Source: Alphaproteobacteria bacterium
GTDB taxonomy: Bacteria > Myxococcota_A > UBA796 > CAJQPC01
Assembly (NCBI GenBank): GCA_020632795.1
Contig: JACKEV010000009.1
Span: forward strand, 248,001 to 312,000
Length of the DNA: 64,000 nt
Direction of reading: 5' to 3'
A program made the translations under genes and the position numbers. Under the pieces are notes generated by a model. That model saw only the letters and a program-made list of their open reading frames with translations. It was not told where the DNA came from and ran no database searches. Shown here one piece after another: positions 6,681 through 17,100 of this stretch (position 1 is its first letter; each line of letters starts with the position of its first letter).

Positions 6681-8040
6681 CCGCCAGGAGTCGGGCGGCC
6701 ACGGGGGCCAGCACCTGCGCCACGGCCTCGCGGGCTTCTTCGTTCAGCAGCAGGTCCCGCGTCTGATTGCCGTACCGCGGTTCCTTCGGCCAGCAGTCGA
6801 CCATCAGCACCCGACCGCGCGCGGTGAGGCCTTTGAGCGCGCGGTATGCGCCTTGAACGCTGGTGCTCGTCTCGGTCAGGGGGGTGAGGTTCGCCCAGGC
6901 CCAGGTGCGTGGGGGGACGTCGGCGTCCACCCAGCCGGCCGCGACCCTCACCCGCACCCCCTCGTGCTCGCCCTCGGCGAGGGCTTCGGCCGCCAGAGGC
7001 GCGGCGGTGCGCCCGCGCAGCAGACCGATCAGGCCGTCGGTGCCGGAGAGGGGCACACCGTTCAGCAAGAGGCGGGCGTCTGGCACCAGCGCGGCGAACT
7101 CCTCCAGCCGCTCACGGAGCCCCTGCACCGGCACCACAGCATCCCCGAAGACGAGGGGGTCCGGGCGGAAGGTCACGGTGGTGCCGTGACTCTGCGGGGG
7201 CCCCAGACGCTGGAGGTGGTCCAGGGGGAAGCCCCGGCCGAAGGTCTGCCGCCAGCGGCCTGTAGAGCGGTCGACGGTGACCACCAGGCGCTCGCCCAGG
7301 GCGCAGGCCCAGGGCAGTCCCAGGCCGACGCTCACGCCGAGGAGCTGTCTGCTGAGGGTCCAGCGACCGAAGAGCTGGTTGCACAGCCGGCTCAACAGGG
7401 TCCGTCCGTTCGGCAGCCGGGTCTCGACCGGCAGACCCGGGCCGTTGTCCCGGACGGTCCATGCGCCGTCGGGGTGGGCGGTGACCGAGACCTCGCCTTC
7501 AGGGCTGGCGAGCTGCTCGTCGAGGGCTTCGAGCACCAGGGACTCCAGGATGGTCTGGATTCCCTGCGTGCCGAGCGGACCGAGGTGCATGGCGGGTCGA
7601 TGCCGAACGTGGGCGAGCCCGTCCAGGACGATGATGCTGGAGGCCGAGTACTGGCCGTGGACCGGATCCGGCGGCGGCTCAGGCAGGCGGCAGGCGAGGT
7701 GCGCCCCGGACGGCGTGAAGCCCAACGCAGCCCAGATCGGGCCGGTCTCTACGGGCTCAGGGACCGCCCAGGCCGTCAGGTCCTTGCGCGGGCTGACCGC
7801 GTCGATGAGCGCTCGGGCCAGGGCGGGGCCGTGCGCGCCGAAGGGCCCGTAGCAGTACAGGAAGGACCCGTTCGCTGCGCCGTCGGGGTCGCGCTGCCAG
7901 CCGCTGACCAGACCGACGAGCTGGTCGTCCTCCCAAGCGCCGACGTGCGTGCCGTCGACCATGTCCAGGGGGTCGGGAGGCCGCAGCGCAGACACGGCGT
8001 CGGCCTGCTGGCAGGCGTCAAAGCGGCGCAGCTCGAGCAT
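6652..8040 (-). CDS. GNAT-like domain fused to a degenerate GyrB/ParE-type ATPase-transducer module
   Basis: A 462-residue protein with two parts. Residues 1-120 resemble a GNAT acetyltransferase (VGAWEDDQLVGLVSGW, then WAALGFTPSGAHLACRL). From about 140 it follows GyrB closely: HVRHRPAMHLG (144-154; GyrB VRKRPGMYIG), ESLVLEALDEQL (166-177), TVRDNGPGLPVE (195-206), GRTLLSRLCNQLFG (212-225), GVSVGLGLP (235-243) and HGTTVTFRPDP (285-295). A transducer-like end (LRERLEEFAALVPDARLLLNG and GNQTRDLLLNEEAREAV) follows. The TOPRIM and tail domains of GyrB are absent. By alignment with E. coli GyrB, the Asn46 position is Glu171 and Lys337 is Leu430, so ATP hydrolysis may be lost. It is divergent from the RHS gene across 152 bp. 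Function unknown; a nucleotide sensor or topoisomerase-interacting regulator is possible. Confidence 0.75.
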   Translation of the reverse strand: MLELRRFDACQQADAVSALRPPDPLDMVDGTHVGAWEDDQLVGLVSGWQRDPDGAANGSFLYCYGPFGAHGPALARALIDAVSPRKDLTAWAVPEPVETGPIWAALGFTPSGAHLACRLPEPPPDPVHGQYSASSIIVLDGLAHVRHRPAMHLGPLGTQGIQTILESLVLEALDEQLASPEGEVSVTAHPDGAWTVRDNGPGLPVETRLPNGRTLLSRLCNQLFGRWTLSRQLLGVSVGLGLPWACALGERLVVTVDRSTGRWRQTFGRGFPLDHLQRLGPPQSHGTTVTFRPDPLVFGDAVVPVQGLRERLEEFAALVPDARLLLNGVPLSGTDGLIGLLRGRTAAPLAAEALAEGEHEGVRVRVAAGWVDADVPPRTWAWANLTPLTETSTSVQGAYRALKGLTARGRVLMVDCWPKEPRYGNQTRDLLLNEEAREAVAQVLAPVAARLLAAHPELAAPR

Positions 8041-8192
8041 GGACGCATCCCCAGGAAGGTGGACGCTCTTCTATCCTGCGGACGCCGCATCTGGGGAAGC
8101 CGGGCCGACTCCTCTCCTTGCCCGAGCGGGGCCGTCCCGGACGGCTCTGCCCTGGGGCGATCCCCATCGACGCCAGGCCAAGGAGGGCCAGA

Positions 8193-11100
8193 ATGCCGTA
8201 CCGGTTCCATAAGGTCAGCGGGAACGATCTCAAGGGGGCCCCGGGCCTCGGCCGACCGGAGGGCGCGGCCGTCTTCCAACTCCTGGACCCCGACGGGTCC
8301 CCCGTGACCGGCGAGCCGGTGGAGTTCCACGTCCTGGACGGCGGCGTCCAGCTCTTCGCGAACTCGGTCATCGGCTCCGGCGCCACCGCCATCCTCACGC
8401 CCATGCCCGCCGAGGTCGTGCGCAGCGTCACCGCCCTGGACGCCAAGGGGAACGCGGTCGTCGCGCCCCTGGTGACCGACGGGGAGGGCAAGGTGTCGCT
8501 CCCGCGCTTCGCCTACCCCCCGGAGGCCGGGGCGGGCACGCTGCTGGTGCGCTCGGCCCAGGCCAGCTTGGAGGAGCTGGTGATCGCCACCTGGAGCGGG
8601 GTGGTCCTGCGCCTGCTCAGCCCGGCCCAGCCTGACCCGGAGCGCGTCGCCGGCACGAGCCTGGACCTGAAGGTGTCGGCGGTCGACCAGCTCAACGGCG
8701 ACGCCCCGGTGGCCGGCCTGCCCTTGGAGATCGAGGTCACGGAGGGCGGCGCCGAGCTGCGCACGAGCCTGGGTCCCCCCGGGCACTACGACGTCCAGCG
8801 CACCGCCTACACCGGACGCATCCAGGTCCAGGTCACCCTGTCCTGCCGCGCCGAGACCACCCGGATCCGGGTCCAGCCCTACTGGCACCGGGAGATCGGC
8901 CGGATCGAGGTGCAGCTCACCGCGCGGGCGCCCCGCCTGCGGGACTTCCTGGCGGGCAGCCACACCCTCGGGGCCACCCCGGTCCTGAGCGTCGCGGACC
9001 CGCTGCGCTGGGAGGTCAGCGACTCGCCGGACGCGGCCTTCTCCGCGGACGACCGGGACATCGACGACGTCGTCGTCCTGGCGCGGTCCGAGCAGGACTT
9101 CGTGGAGATCCACCCGCCCCAGGCCGAGAGCGGTTTCGCCAACCACAGCTTCCTGGTGTGGCCGGACACCGCGCTGGCCACCCCCACCGCGCCCGCCACG
9201 AGCACCCCGACGGGGACGCGCGGGGGCACGACCACCGGGACCGGGGGCACCACGACCGGCGGGAGCGGGCCCCGGGGGACCACCACGACCGGGAACCCGG
9301 CGCCGGGCCCCGGCCGACCGACGGTCCTGACGGGCACGACCAGGGGCAGCGGCGGCAAGGTCGCCACAGGCTCCGGCACGACCACCGGCGGTCGGACCCC
9401 GCCCACCGGCACGGGCACCACCGCCCCGAACCCCGTCGTCCCCACCCCCACGACCCCCTCCACCAGCAACACGACGACCGGCCCCTCCGAGCGCTACGAC
9501 CTGCGCGCCTGGCTGCCGGACTACCCTGACGCGGAGCAGCTCGACGTCCTGGGCACGGTGTGGGATCCGCTCTCCAACGGCGGCCTGGTCCGGGAGTTCG
9601 CCGGCAGCCCCGGCGTCTACGCCCGCACCGGCGGGGGCGGGGACGAGGACACCGACAACAAGCTGCGGGTGCGCCTCCAGGAGGGCGGCCTGCAATACCG
9701 CGGCCCGTCCCAGGTGAGCAAGCGGATCCGCCTGGGCTTCGAGGTCCTCGACGCCACCTACGGGTCCGATCGGGAGCGCGTCGTCGAGGTGCGCTTCAAG
9801 CTCAAGTGCCGGGCCACCCCCCACAACACCCGCCAGGACGACCCCACCGCCAATCCCTGGACCGCCTCCGGCGGGGTCTCCGAGTCCGTGAGCGGGCCCT
9901 GGGAGGACGCGCTGGAGGTCACCCGCGCCGGCCTGAGCCCCGGCCCGTACCACCTCGACTTCCACGCCCGCAGCAACGCCCGAAACTTCGACGAGCTGGT
10001 CGACATCACCGCGCGCGTGAAGGTCGAGCGGCTGGACGAGGACGGCGCGGTCATCGACGTCGTCGAGCGGGCCACCGAGATCCATGTGCGCTGCGCCGGG
10101 CTGCGCCCCCGCCTGTCCCTGGTGCGCCAGCACGGCGCCGACTTCGTGCCGATGGAGGAGGGCGCCGTCCTGCCGGTCACCGTGTTCGACCGCACCGGCC
10201 GCTTCACCCGCCCGCCCGGCGACCGGGCCTTCTTCGTCGAGCTGCGCTGCCACGACCAGCCCGGCGACCTGAGCTGCACCCTGCTCGGCCCCGGGGCCAG
10301 CCCGCAGAGCGTGACGCTCTCCCCGACGCTGGCCGCGGGGGGGCCCTACCAGATCTACCGCTCCAAGCCCTGCTTCGTGGCCGTCGACGACCCCATGAGC
10401 GGGCCGCTGCCCCTGCAACCCGGGGCGCTGCCGCCCGACATCGTCGTGCTGATGGGCCGCCCCGGGGGGCGCGTGTCGGCCCGCATGACCGACGAGATGC
10501 CCAAGAACACCGAGAGCCAGGCGTACCGCAGCGGGGAGCGGCCGGTCAGCACATGCCATCTGGTCACCGTGGGGGACGCGGCCAGCCGGGACCGGCTGCC
10601 CACGCCGTGGATGCACGTCGAGGTCGACGACGGCGGCTGCTGGAGCGCCGCGCTGGACCCGGCGAGCGGCCAGCCCCTCCTCCAGCTCACCGTCCGCGTT
10701 CGGGACCCGCTGGCGGAGCTGGACCCCAGCGCCGGCCCGGCGGAGATCCGGGTCAACGGCCAGCCCTTCCCCCTCAAGCCCGACCTGGAGGCGAAGAGCT
10801 TCGGGCGCCCCCAGGGCTGGCGCGGGGTCGCGCTCGCCAGCGTGCCGGTGCGCCTCGGGGTGCAGACCGTCACCGTGGAGGCGCGGAACAGCGCCGGGGG
10901 CGTGCTGCGCCAGCGCTTCCGCGTGCTCGTGGACGATCGGCGCGGGGACCGCATCGCCCCCAGGAAGCTCTTCGCGCGGGCGCGCCGCCTGTGCGGCCCG
11001 ATGCCGCCGCTCCTGCCCGAGCTGATCTACCTGCACGCGCGCTGCTCCCCGGCCGCAGAAGGGCAGACCCTCCCGGCGGTGCAGAAGGCCACCCTGTGGG

Positions 11101-14100
11101 GGCTGCCGCCATACCCCTCCGGCGCGCACACGTGGTCGCTGTTCATGAACCTGCGGCGCCGCCCCACCGAGGCGCCCTGCTACACCTCCGAGGTCGGCAT
11201 GGCGGTGCGCCGGGACCTCGTGCCGTCGGGCGGCTCCGTGCCCCGCCGCGTCCTGTACATGGAGGAGGGCGGGCGCATCGAGTGGGACGCCATCGACCTC
11301 TTCAACGCCCGCGGCCCCTGGAGCCTCCAGAACCGGATCAGCCGCCCCGTGGCCCGCACCTTCCTGGATCGGCTGGACGCGGACGGCAACTGGCAGCCGG
11401 CGGAGCGGGTGCGGGTCGGGGACACGCTGCGGGTGCGGGTGCGCACGACGCCGCTCGATCCCCAGCCCATCCTCCCCACGTATGTCACCCTGAACGACCC
11501 CGCCGGCCAGCCCACCCTCCGGCCGGATCGCCAGGTCTGGGCCCGCTGCAGGGCCGCTGGCGGAGAGCATGTCATGGCGGCCTGGATGAGGCCGGGCGTC
11601 GGCGAGCGGCCCGCCGACCGCATCGTCGTCATCGCCGAGAGCGACCCTGAGCCCACCAGCGGGGCCTGGCTGCGCCTCGCGGGGGACGGTCGGCTGTTCG
11701 CCGGGCTCTCCCCGCGCGCCGGACTCGCAGACGTGGACCTGCCCGCCGCCGCCGTCCCGCGCCGCGACACCCGCGACGACGCCGCCGGGGACCCCATCGC
11801 CGTGCCTCAGGAGGGCCTGTTCTCGACGCGCCCGCGCCTGGGCGCGCTGGACGCGGTCGTTCCAGGCAGCGGGGAGCTGGTGCTGGAGGCCGCCGACCGA
11901 TCCTGGATCGGCCGGGGCGAGGCGCTGGAGCTGCGCCGCACCCACCGCGCCTTCACCCGGTTCGACGGGCCGCTGGGGCGCTGCTGGCACCCGAGCTGGG
12001 ACGTCCGCTGCTGGCGACGCTCCCCGGACGAGGTGGAGCTGCTGACCAGCGACGGCCAGGTGGTGTCCTTCTGGCGGGGCAACGCAGGCTGGGACTGCTC
12101 CCCGGGCGCCACCATGAAGCTGGTCGAGGCCCACGAGGGTCTGGACATCCTGCTGCCCCAGGGCGAGCGCCTGACCTTCGGGCCCGCAGGGGAAGAGCAC
12201 AGCGATCACCTCGTGCTCATCGAGCACGCCGACCGCTTCGGCAACCGCACCCTGTACCGCTTCGGCCGGCACGGCCGCCTGCTGACCCTCGAGGACACCC
12301 TGCGGCAGGAGGTCCAGCTCTTGTGGGAGCAGACGCGGTACCTCCTGCGCCGGGTCGGCGACGCTTGCGGCAGCGCGGTCGACTACGAGATCGCGGAGGT
12401 CAGCCAGGCCGGCGAGCCCCGCGGCGAGCTGCTCCGGGTGCTCGCCCCCGAGCAGCCTTCCGACCGCCTGCGCAAGCGCCGCACCACCTCGTTCGCCTAC
12501 ACCGACGACCCGACCCGACCCCGCCTGCTGCGCGTCCAGGACCCCTTCGGCAACGACCCCTACTGGGAGGGCGAGAGCACCGCGCCCGCCCTGGACGAGT
12601 GGCTGCTCCAGGTCGACTATGACAGCGAGGGCCGCGTGACCACCCAGGTCATCGGCGCCGCCACGGGCACCTCCCCGCCCGGTTGGGCCTTCATCTGGCC
12701 CGCCGACGACGGCGACCCGCTGACCTGGACCGACCCCAAGGGCCACGAGCGCACCGTCCACTTCGAGCAGGACCCCCCGGAGGGCTTCGCCCGGCTGCCC
12801 ACCCGCTCGGTGACGACGGTGGACGACGTCGAGCTGGAGGAGTCCTTCGTCTACAACTTCGACGGCGCCATCTACAAGCACATCCAGCCGCTGGGCGACG
12901 CCGTCCACCACGACTTCAGGGCCTCCGCCTCGGATCCCCGGGACCGGGCGAACCTCCTGGAGATATCGCTCCGGCCGCGCGGGGGCGACGGCGCCCGCTA
13001 CAGCGCCTGGACCACCCGGGGCGAGACCGACTTCACGAAGCGCGCCACCGCACGGCGCATCCGCTCCCTGCGGGAGGAGCAGCTCTTCAACGACCTCCAG
13101 CTCCCCGAGCGCACCCAGGACAGCCTCGGGCGGGTCACCCTGTATGAATACCAGGGGCCCTTCCTCGTCAAGGAGACGCTGCCCCCCGCCGAGGTCGGCC
13201 AGGTCCGGGAGCGCCACTACGTCAGCAACCACTGGGGCCAGCTCCTGGAGGAGCGCGACGCGCTGGGCGTGGTGACGCGCTACCTGTACTACCCGGAGGC
13301 GGACCCGATGGGGCAGGGCTTCGGCTCCGGCGTCATCCAGGACATCGACCTGGTGTCCGCGCCGGAGACCCCGACCGGCCTGCTCGCACGGGTGATTCGG
13401 GACGCCAGCCCGGCCCATGCCAGCCGCGCCGCGCACCTCGCCCCGGCCCGCCCGGTGCAGGAGACCCTGCGCTACGACCGCTACGGCAACCTGCGGTCCT
13501 GCGGGGTGGGCCTGAAGGAGGTCTGCCCCTGGGTCCGCACCTACAACGGCCTGGGGGAGCTGATCGAGGAGGTGGGCTTCCGAGGGGGGCGGGAGCGCTA
13601 CGTCCGGGACGCCAACGGCCGGGCCTACCGGTTGGAGGAGTGGGTCGTCGACGAGAACTCGGACATGCCCGACGACCTCAAGGAGGGCTTCGGCGTGGTC
13701 ACCCAGACCGGCTTCGATCGGGAGGGGCGCGCCGTGAAGCGGGTGGTGGACGTGGGCGGGCTGAACCTCACCACGACCTGGGCCCACGACGCCAACGGCA
13801 ACCTGGAGCTGCAGACGAGCCCGCTGGCCCACGCCGACCCCGCGAACCACGGCCTGAACACCATCCGCTACCGCTACGACGCGGCGGATCGGCTGATCGA
13901 GCAGATCCATGCCGAGGGCGCCCACGACGAGCTCGGCTCCCCCCGCCAGCTCTCCCGCGCGTACCGCTACGACGATGACGGCCTGCTGATCGGCGTCGAC
14001 TGGCCCACGGGCCGCACGCTGGACATCACGCGGGATCGCTTCGGGCGCGTCGAGCGGGTCGAGGACGGCGAGGGCAACGAGCGCAGCTTCAGGTACGACG

Positions 14101-17100
14101 AGGAGGGCAACCTCACCCGCGCGGACTGCTACGGCAGCGTCGACGGCGGCGGGTGGGCCCGCGGGGCGCTGGCCTCGGTGACCTTCTACCGCGACCTGCT
14201 CGGCCGCCAGGTCGCCACGCGCTCCGACGCCTTCGCCTTTGATCGCTCCATGCGGAAGCACCCCCAGGACCCCGGCTACGTGATCGAGCAGCACGACCTC
14301 GACGCGGCCGGCAACCTGCTCCTCCAGGTCACGCCCACCGGGGCGCGGGTGGAGCGCACCTGGGACGGCCACGGCGCGCTGGTGGGGATGACGCAGCGGG
14401 CCTTCGACGGGGCGCCGCCGGTCCTGGAGGTCTCCAAGGTGCTGGATGACTGGCACCACCCCACGCGGATCGCGCGGGCCGTCGGGATCCACACCCAGAC
14501 CATCACCCTGAACGTCGCCCTCGACGGTGAGCTGCGCGAGCGCCGCGTGGACGGCGTGCTGAGCGGGCGGTGGCTCCATGACAGCCGGGGGCGCCTGCGT
14601 TTCGCCGAGGACCCCTACGGCAACCGCGTGATGCAGGTCTACGACAACGCCGACCGCCTGCGGGAGACCTGGTCCTGGCTCTACCACGGGGGCCGCCGCA
14701 TCCTGGACGGCGTGCCACAGGAGCCCGAGGCGGCCCTCATCCAGCTCCGGGACTACGACGAGAACGACAACCTGGTGGGCCTGAGCTGGCGCCACGAGCG
14801 CGGCAGTATCGTCAGCACACGCCAGGGCGATCGGCTGGAGTACGACCCGGCCAACCAGCTCCGCCAGCGCGTGGTCGTCGCGGGCGGAGAGGACCCTGCC
14901 AGCCTCATCGAGGCCACCTGGACCTGCGGCTACCACCCGGACGGCACCCTGGCCCGGCTGCGGGATCCCCTCGGCCGCGTGCTCATCCACACCTACGACG
15001 ACGCCGGCCGCCTGAAGGCGGTCGAGAAGGAGGCCTGGACCGGTCCCTCCGACGACAAGCTGTTGGACAAGGCCGAGTCGCGCGCGTTCGCGTGGGACGG
15101 CCTGGGTCGCCTGGTGCGCTGGGAGGACAGCGACGGCACGCGGGTCCTGCGCCTGCTCGACACCCAGGGGCGCGTCTGTCTGGAGCGCATCGACGTGGCG
15201 GGCGCGGCCGCCGAGACCGTCACGGCCACGCGCAGCGCCGACGGCCGCCAGGTGAGCCTGGTGTACCCGGAGCACGACCTGGAGGATCTGCAGATCGATG
15301 AGGACCGCGATGCCCTGGGCCGCCTCCTCAGCGTGAGCGACGGGGGCGCCTTCATCGCCCGCTTCGCCTACGAGGGGCTCTCCCCCAAGGTCCGTACGGA
15401 CGCCAGCGGTCGGACCCTCACCGTGCGCCGCTACGCGGACGGGCAGCCGGCGCGGGTGGAGAGCGGGCTGAACGGCGGCCGGGACTTCTTCGCCGAATAC
15501 ACCTACGACGCCCGCGGGCTCCTGGAGCAGGCGATCGCCTCCGGCGACGGGACCGCCGCGCAGGCGCGCGCCACGCGCTTCCGCTACGACAGCCTCGGGC
15601 AGCTCAAGGAGCGGCTCTCCGGCTTCGGGGTGACCTTCACGTCCACCGTGAACGCGCAGGGCCAGCGCTACGTCCTCGACCCTGGCACCGCACCCGAGCA
15701 GGGCCAGATCGACGTCTACGACCCCTGGGGCAACCGCGTCACCAGCCGCTCGGGCGCGATCGCCGACGGCGGGAGCTGGGCCACGGGCTGGGATCTGGAG
15801 CTTGAGGGGCTGCGCGACGAGACGTCCACCTACGACGAGGCCGACCAGCTCCATCGGTGGACGTTGACGGTGGACGGCGAGCGCGCGGAGTCCGGCGAGC
15901 TGTTCTACAACCTCAAGAGCCAGGCCTTCCTCGTCCTGCCGGAGCTGAACACCCTGGCGTTCGACGGCTTCGGCCGCCTCCGGGAGGTGACGTCGTCAGG
16001 GAGCGGGGCCGCGCCGGTCCCGTATCGCTACGACGCCCTGGGCCGCCTGGTGCGGCGCGCCGACGAGCGGTTCCTGTGGTTCGGGGACCAGCTCCTGGCC
16101 CATGTCCGGGCCTCGGGCCGCGTGCACCTGATGTACGCCGGCGATCAAGGCGGGCTCGTCGCCCTGGACCGCGTCGACCCGGGCGCGACCCGGCGCTTCT
16201 TCGTGGGCGGCACGCGCCTGCGGTCCATCGAGACGCTGCACGACGCGAGCGGCCTGCTGGTGGAGCGCTACGTGGACCAGGACGGGGGCCTCCCCCAGGT
16301 GCTCGACGCCGACGGGGACCCCATCGCGGTCGCGGACCAGCAGGGCAACCCCTTCCGCCAGGACGGCCTGCTGCTGGACCCGACGCTGCAGGGCTACCTC
16401 ATCGGCCCGCGGGCCTTCCACTGCGTGACCGGTCGGTTCCTCCAGCCGGACCCGCGCGGCCCGGAGTACGACCCCCTGGCGCGCGGCAACCGCTTCGCGT
16501 TCGCCGGCAACAACGCGGTCAACCTGTCCGACGACGGCTTCATCGCCGTGTCCACGGCCTTCGCCATCGGCCTGCTGGTCCGCTTCGTCCTGATCCCGCT
16601 GCTCCTCTCCCTGCTGGAGACCTGGATCGAGACCGAGGTGTTCGGTGACGGGTGGGACTGGAGCGTCTTCGGCCGGAACTTCCTGATCAACGGCGTGCTC
16701 GCCGTCCTGCAGGCGGACTCGCTCAAGGCCATCCGGGCGGGCGTGATGGCCGCGAAGTTCGGGAGGCGGGCGGGCACCGTACTCACGCTGGGGCGGGCTG
16801 CCCGGGTGGCGGCCTTCTACACGTTCGCGGCGACCCGGAAGACCCTGCTGCGGCGCCTGGGCCTGGCTGCGGTGGAGGCCGGGGCCCGGGTGCTGGCCGA
16901 GTACACCCTCGATCGCTTCGTGCGCGGGACCAACCCGGACCTCGCGACCATCGCCCTGGGCACCGGTGGGGTGACCGTCGGCTCGCCGCTGCTGGGCCCC
17001 CTGGGTCGCTACCTCAGCAAGAGGTTCCCACGAGCCGTCGGTGTCCCCGCTCGCCTGCTGGGCAACCTGGCCGCGGGGCTGCTGCGCCGGACCGTGCCGA

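Noticed and set aside
6652..8040. A genuine DNA gyrase subunit B gene
   Set aside because: TOPRIM and tail domains are missing, catalytic residues are altered and a GNAT-like domain is fused, so gyrB is not an appropriate name.
7776..15854. 2692-codon open frame on the minus strand opposite the RHS gene
   Set aside because: It is an antisense frame kept open by GC-rich third positions. Its translation is low-complexity with no motifs, while the plus strand encodes a clear RHS protein.
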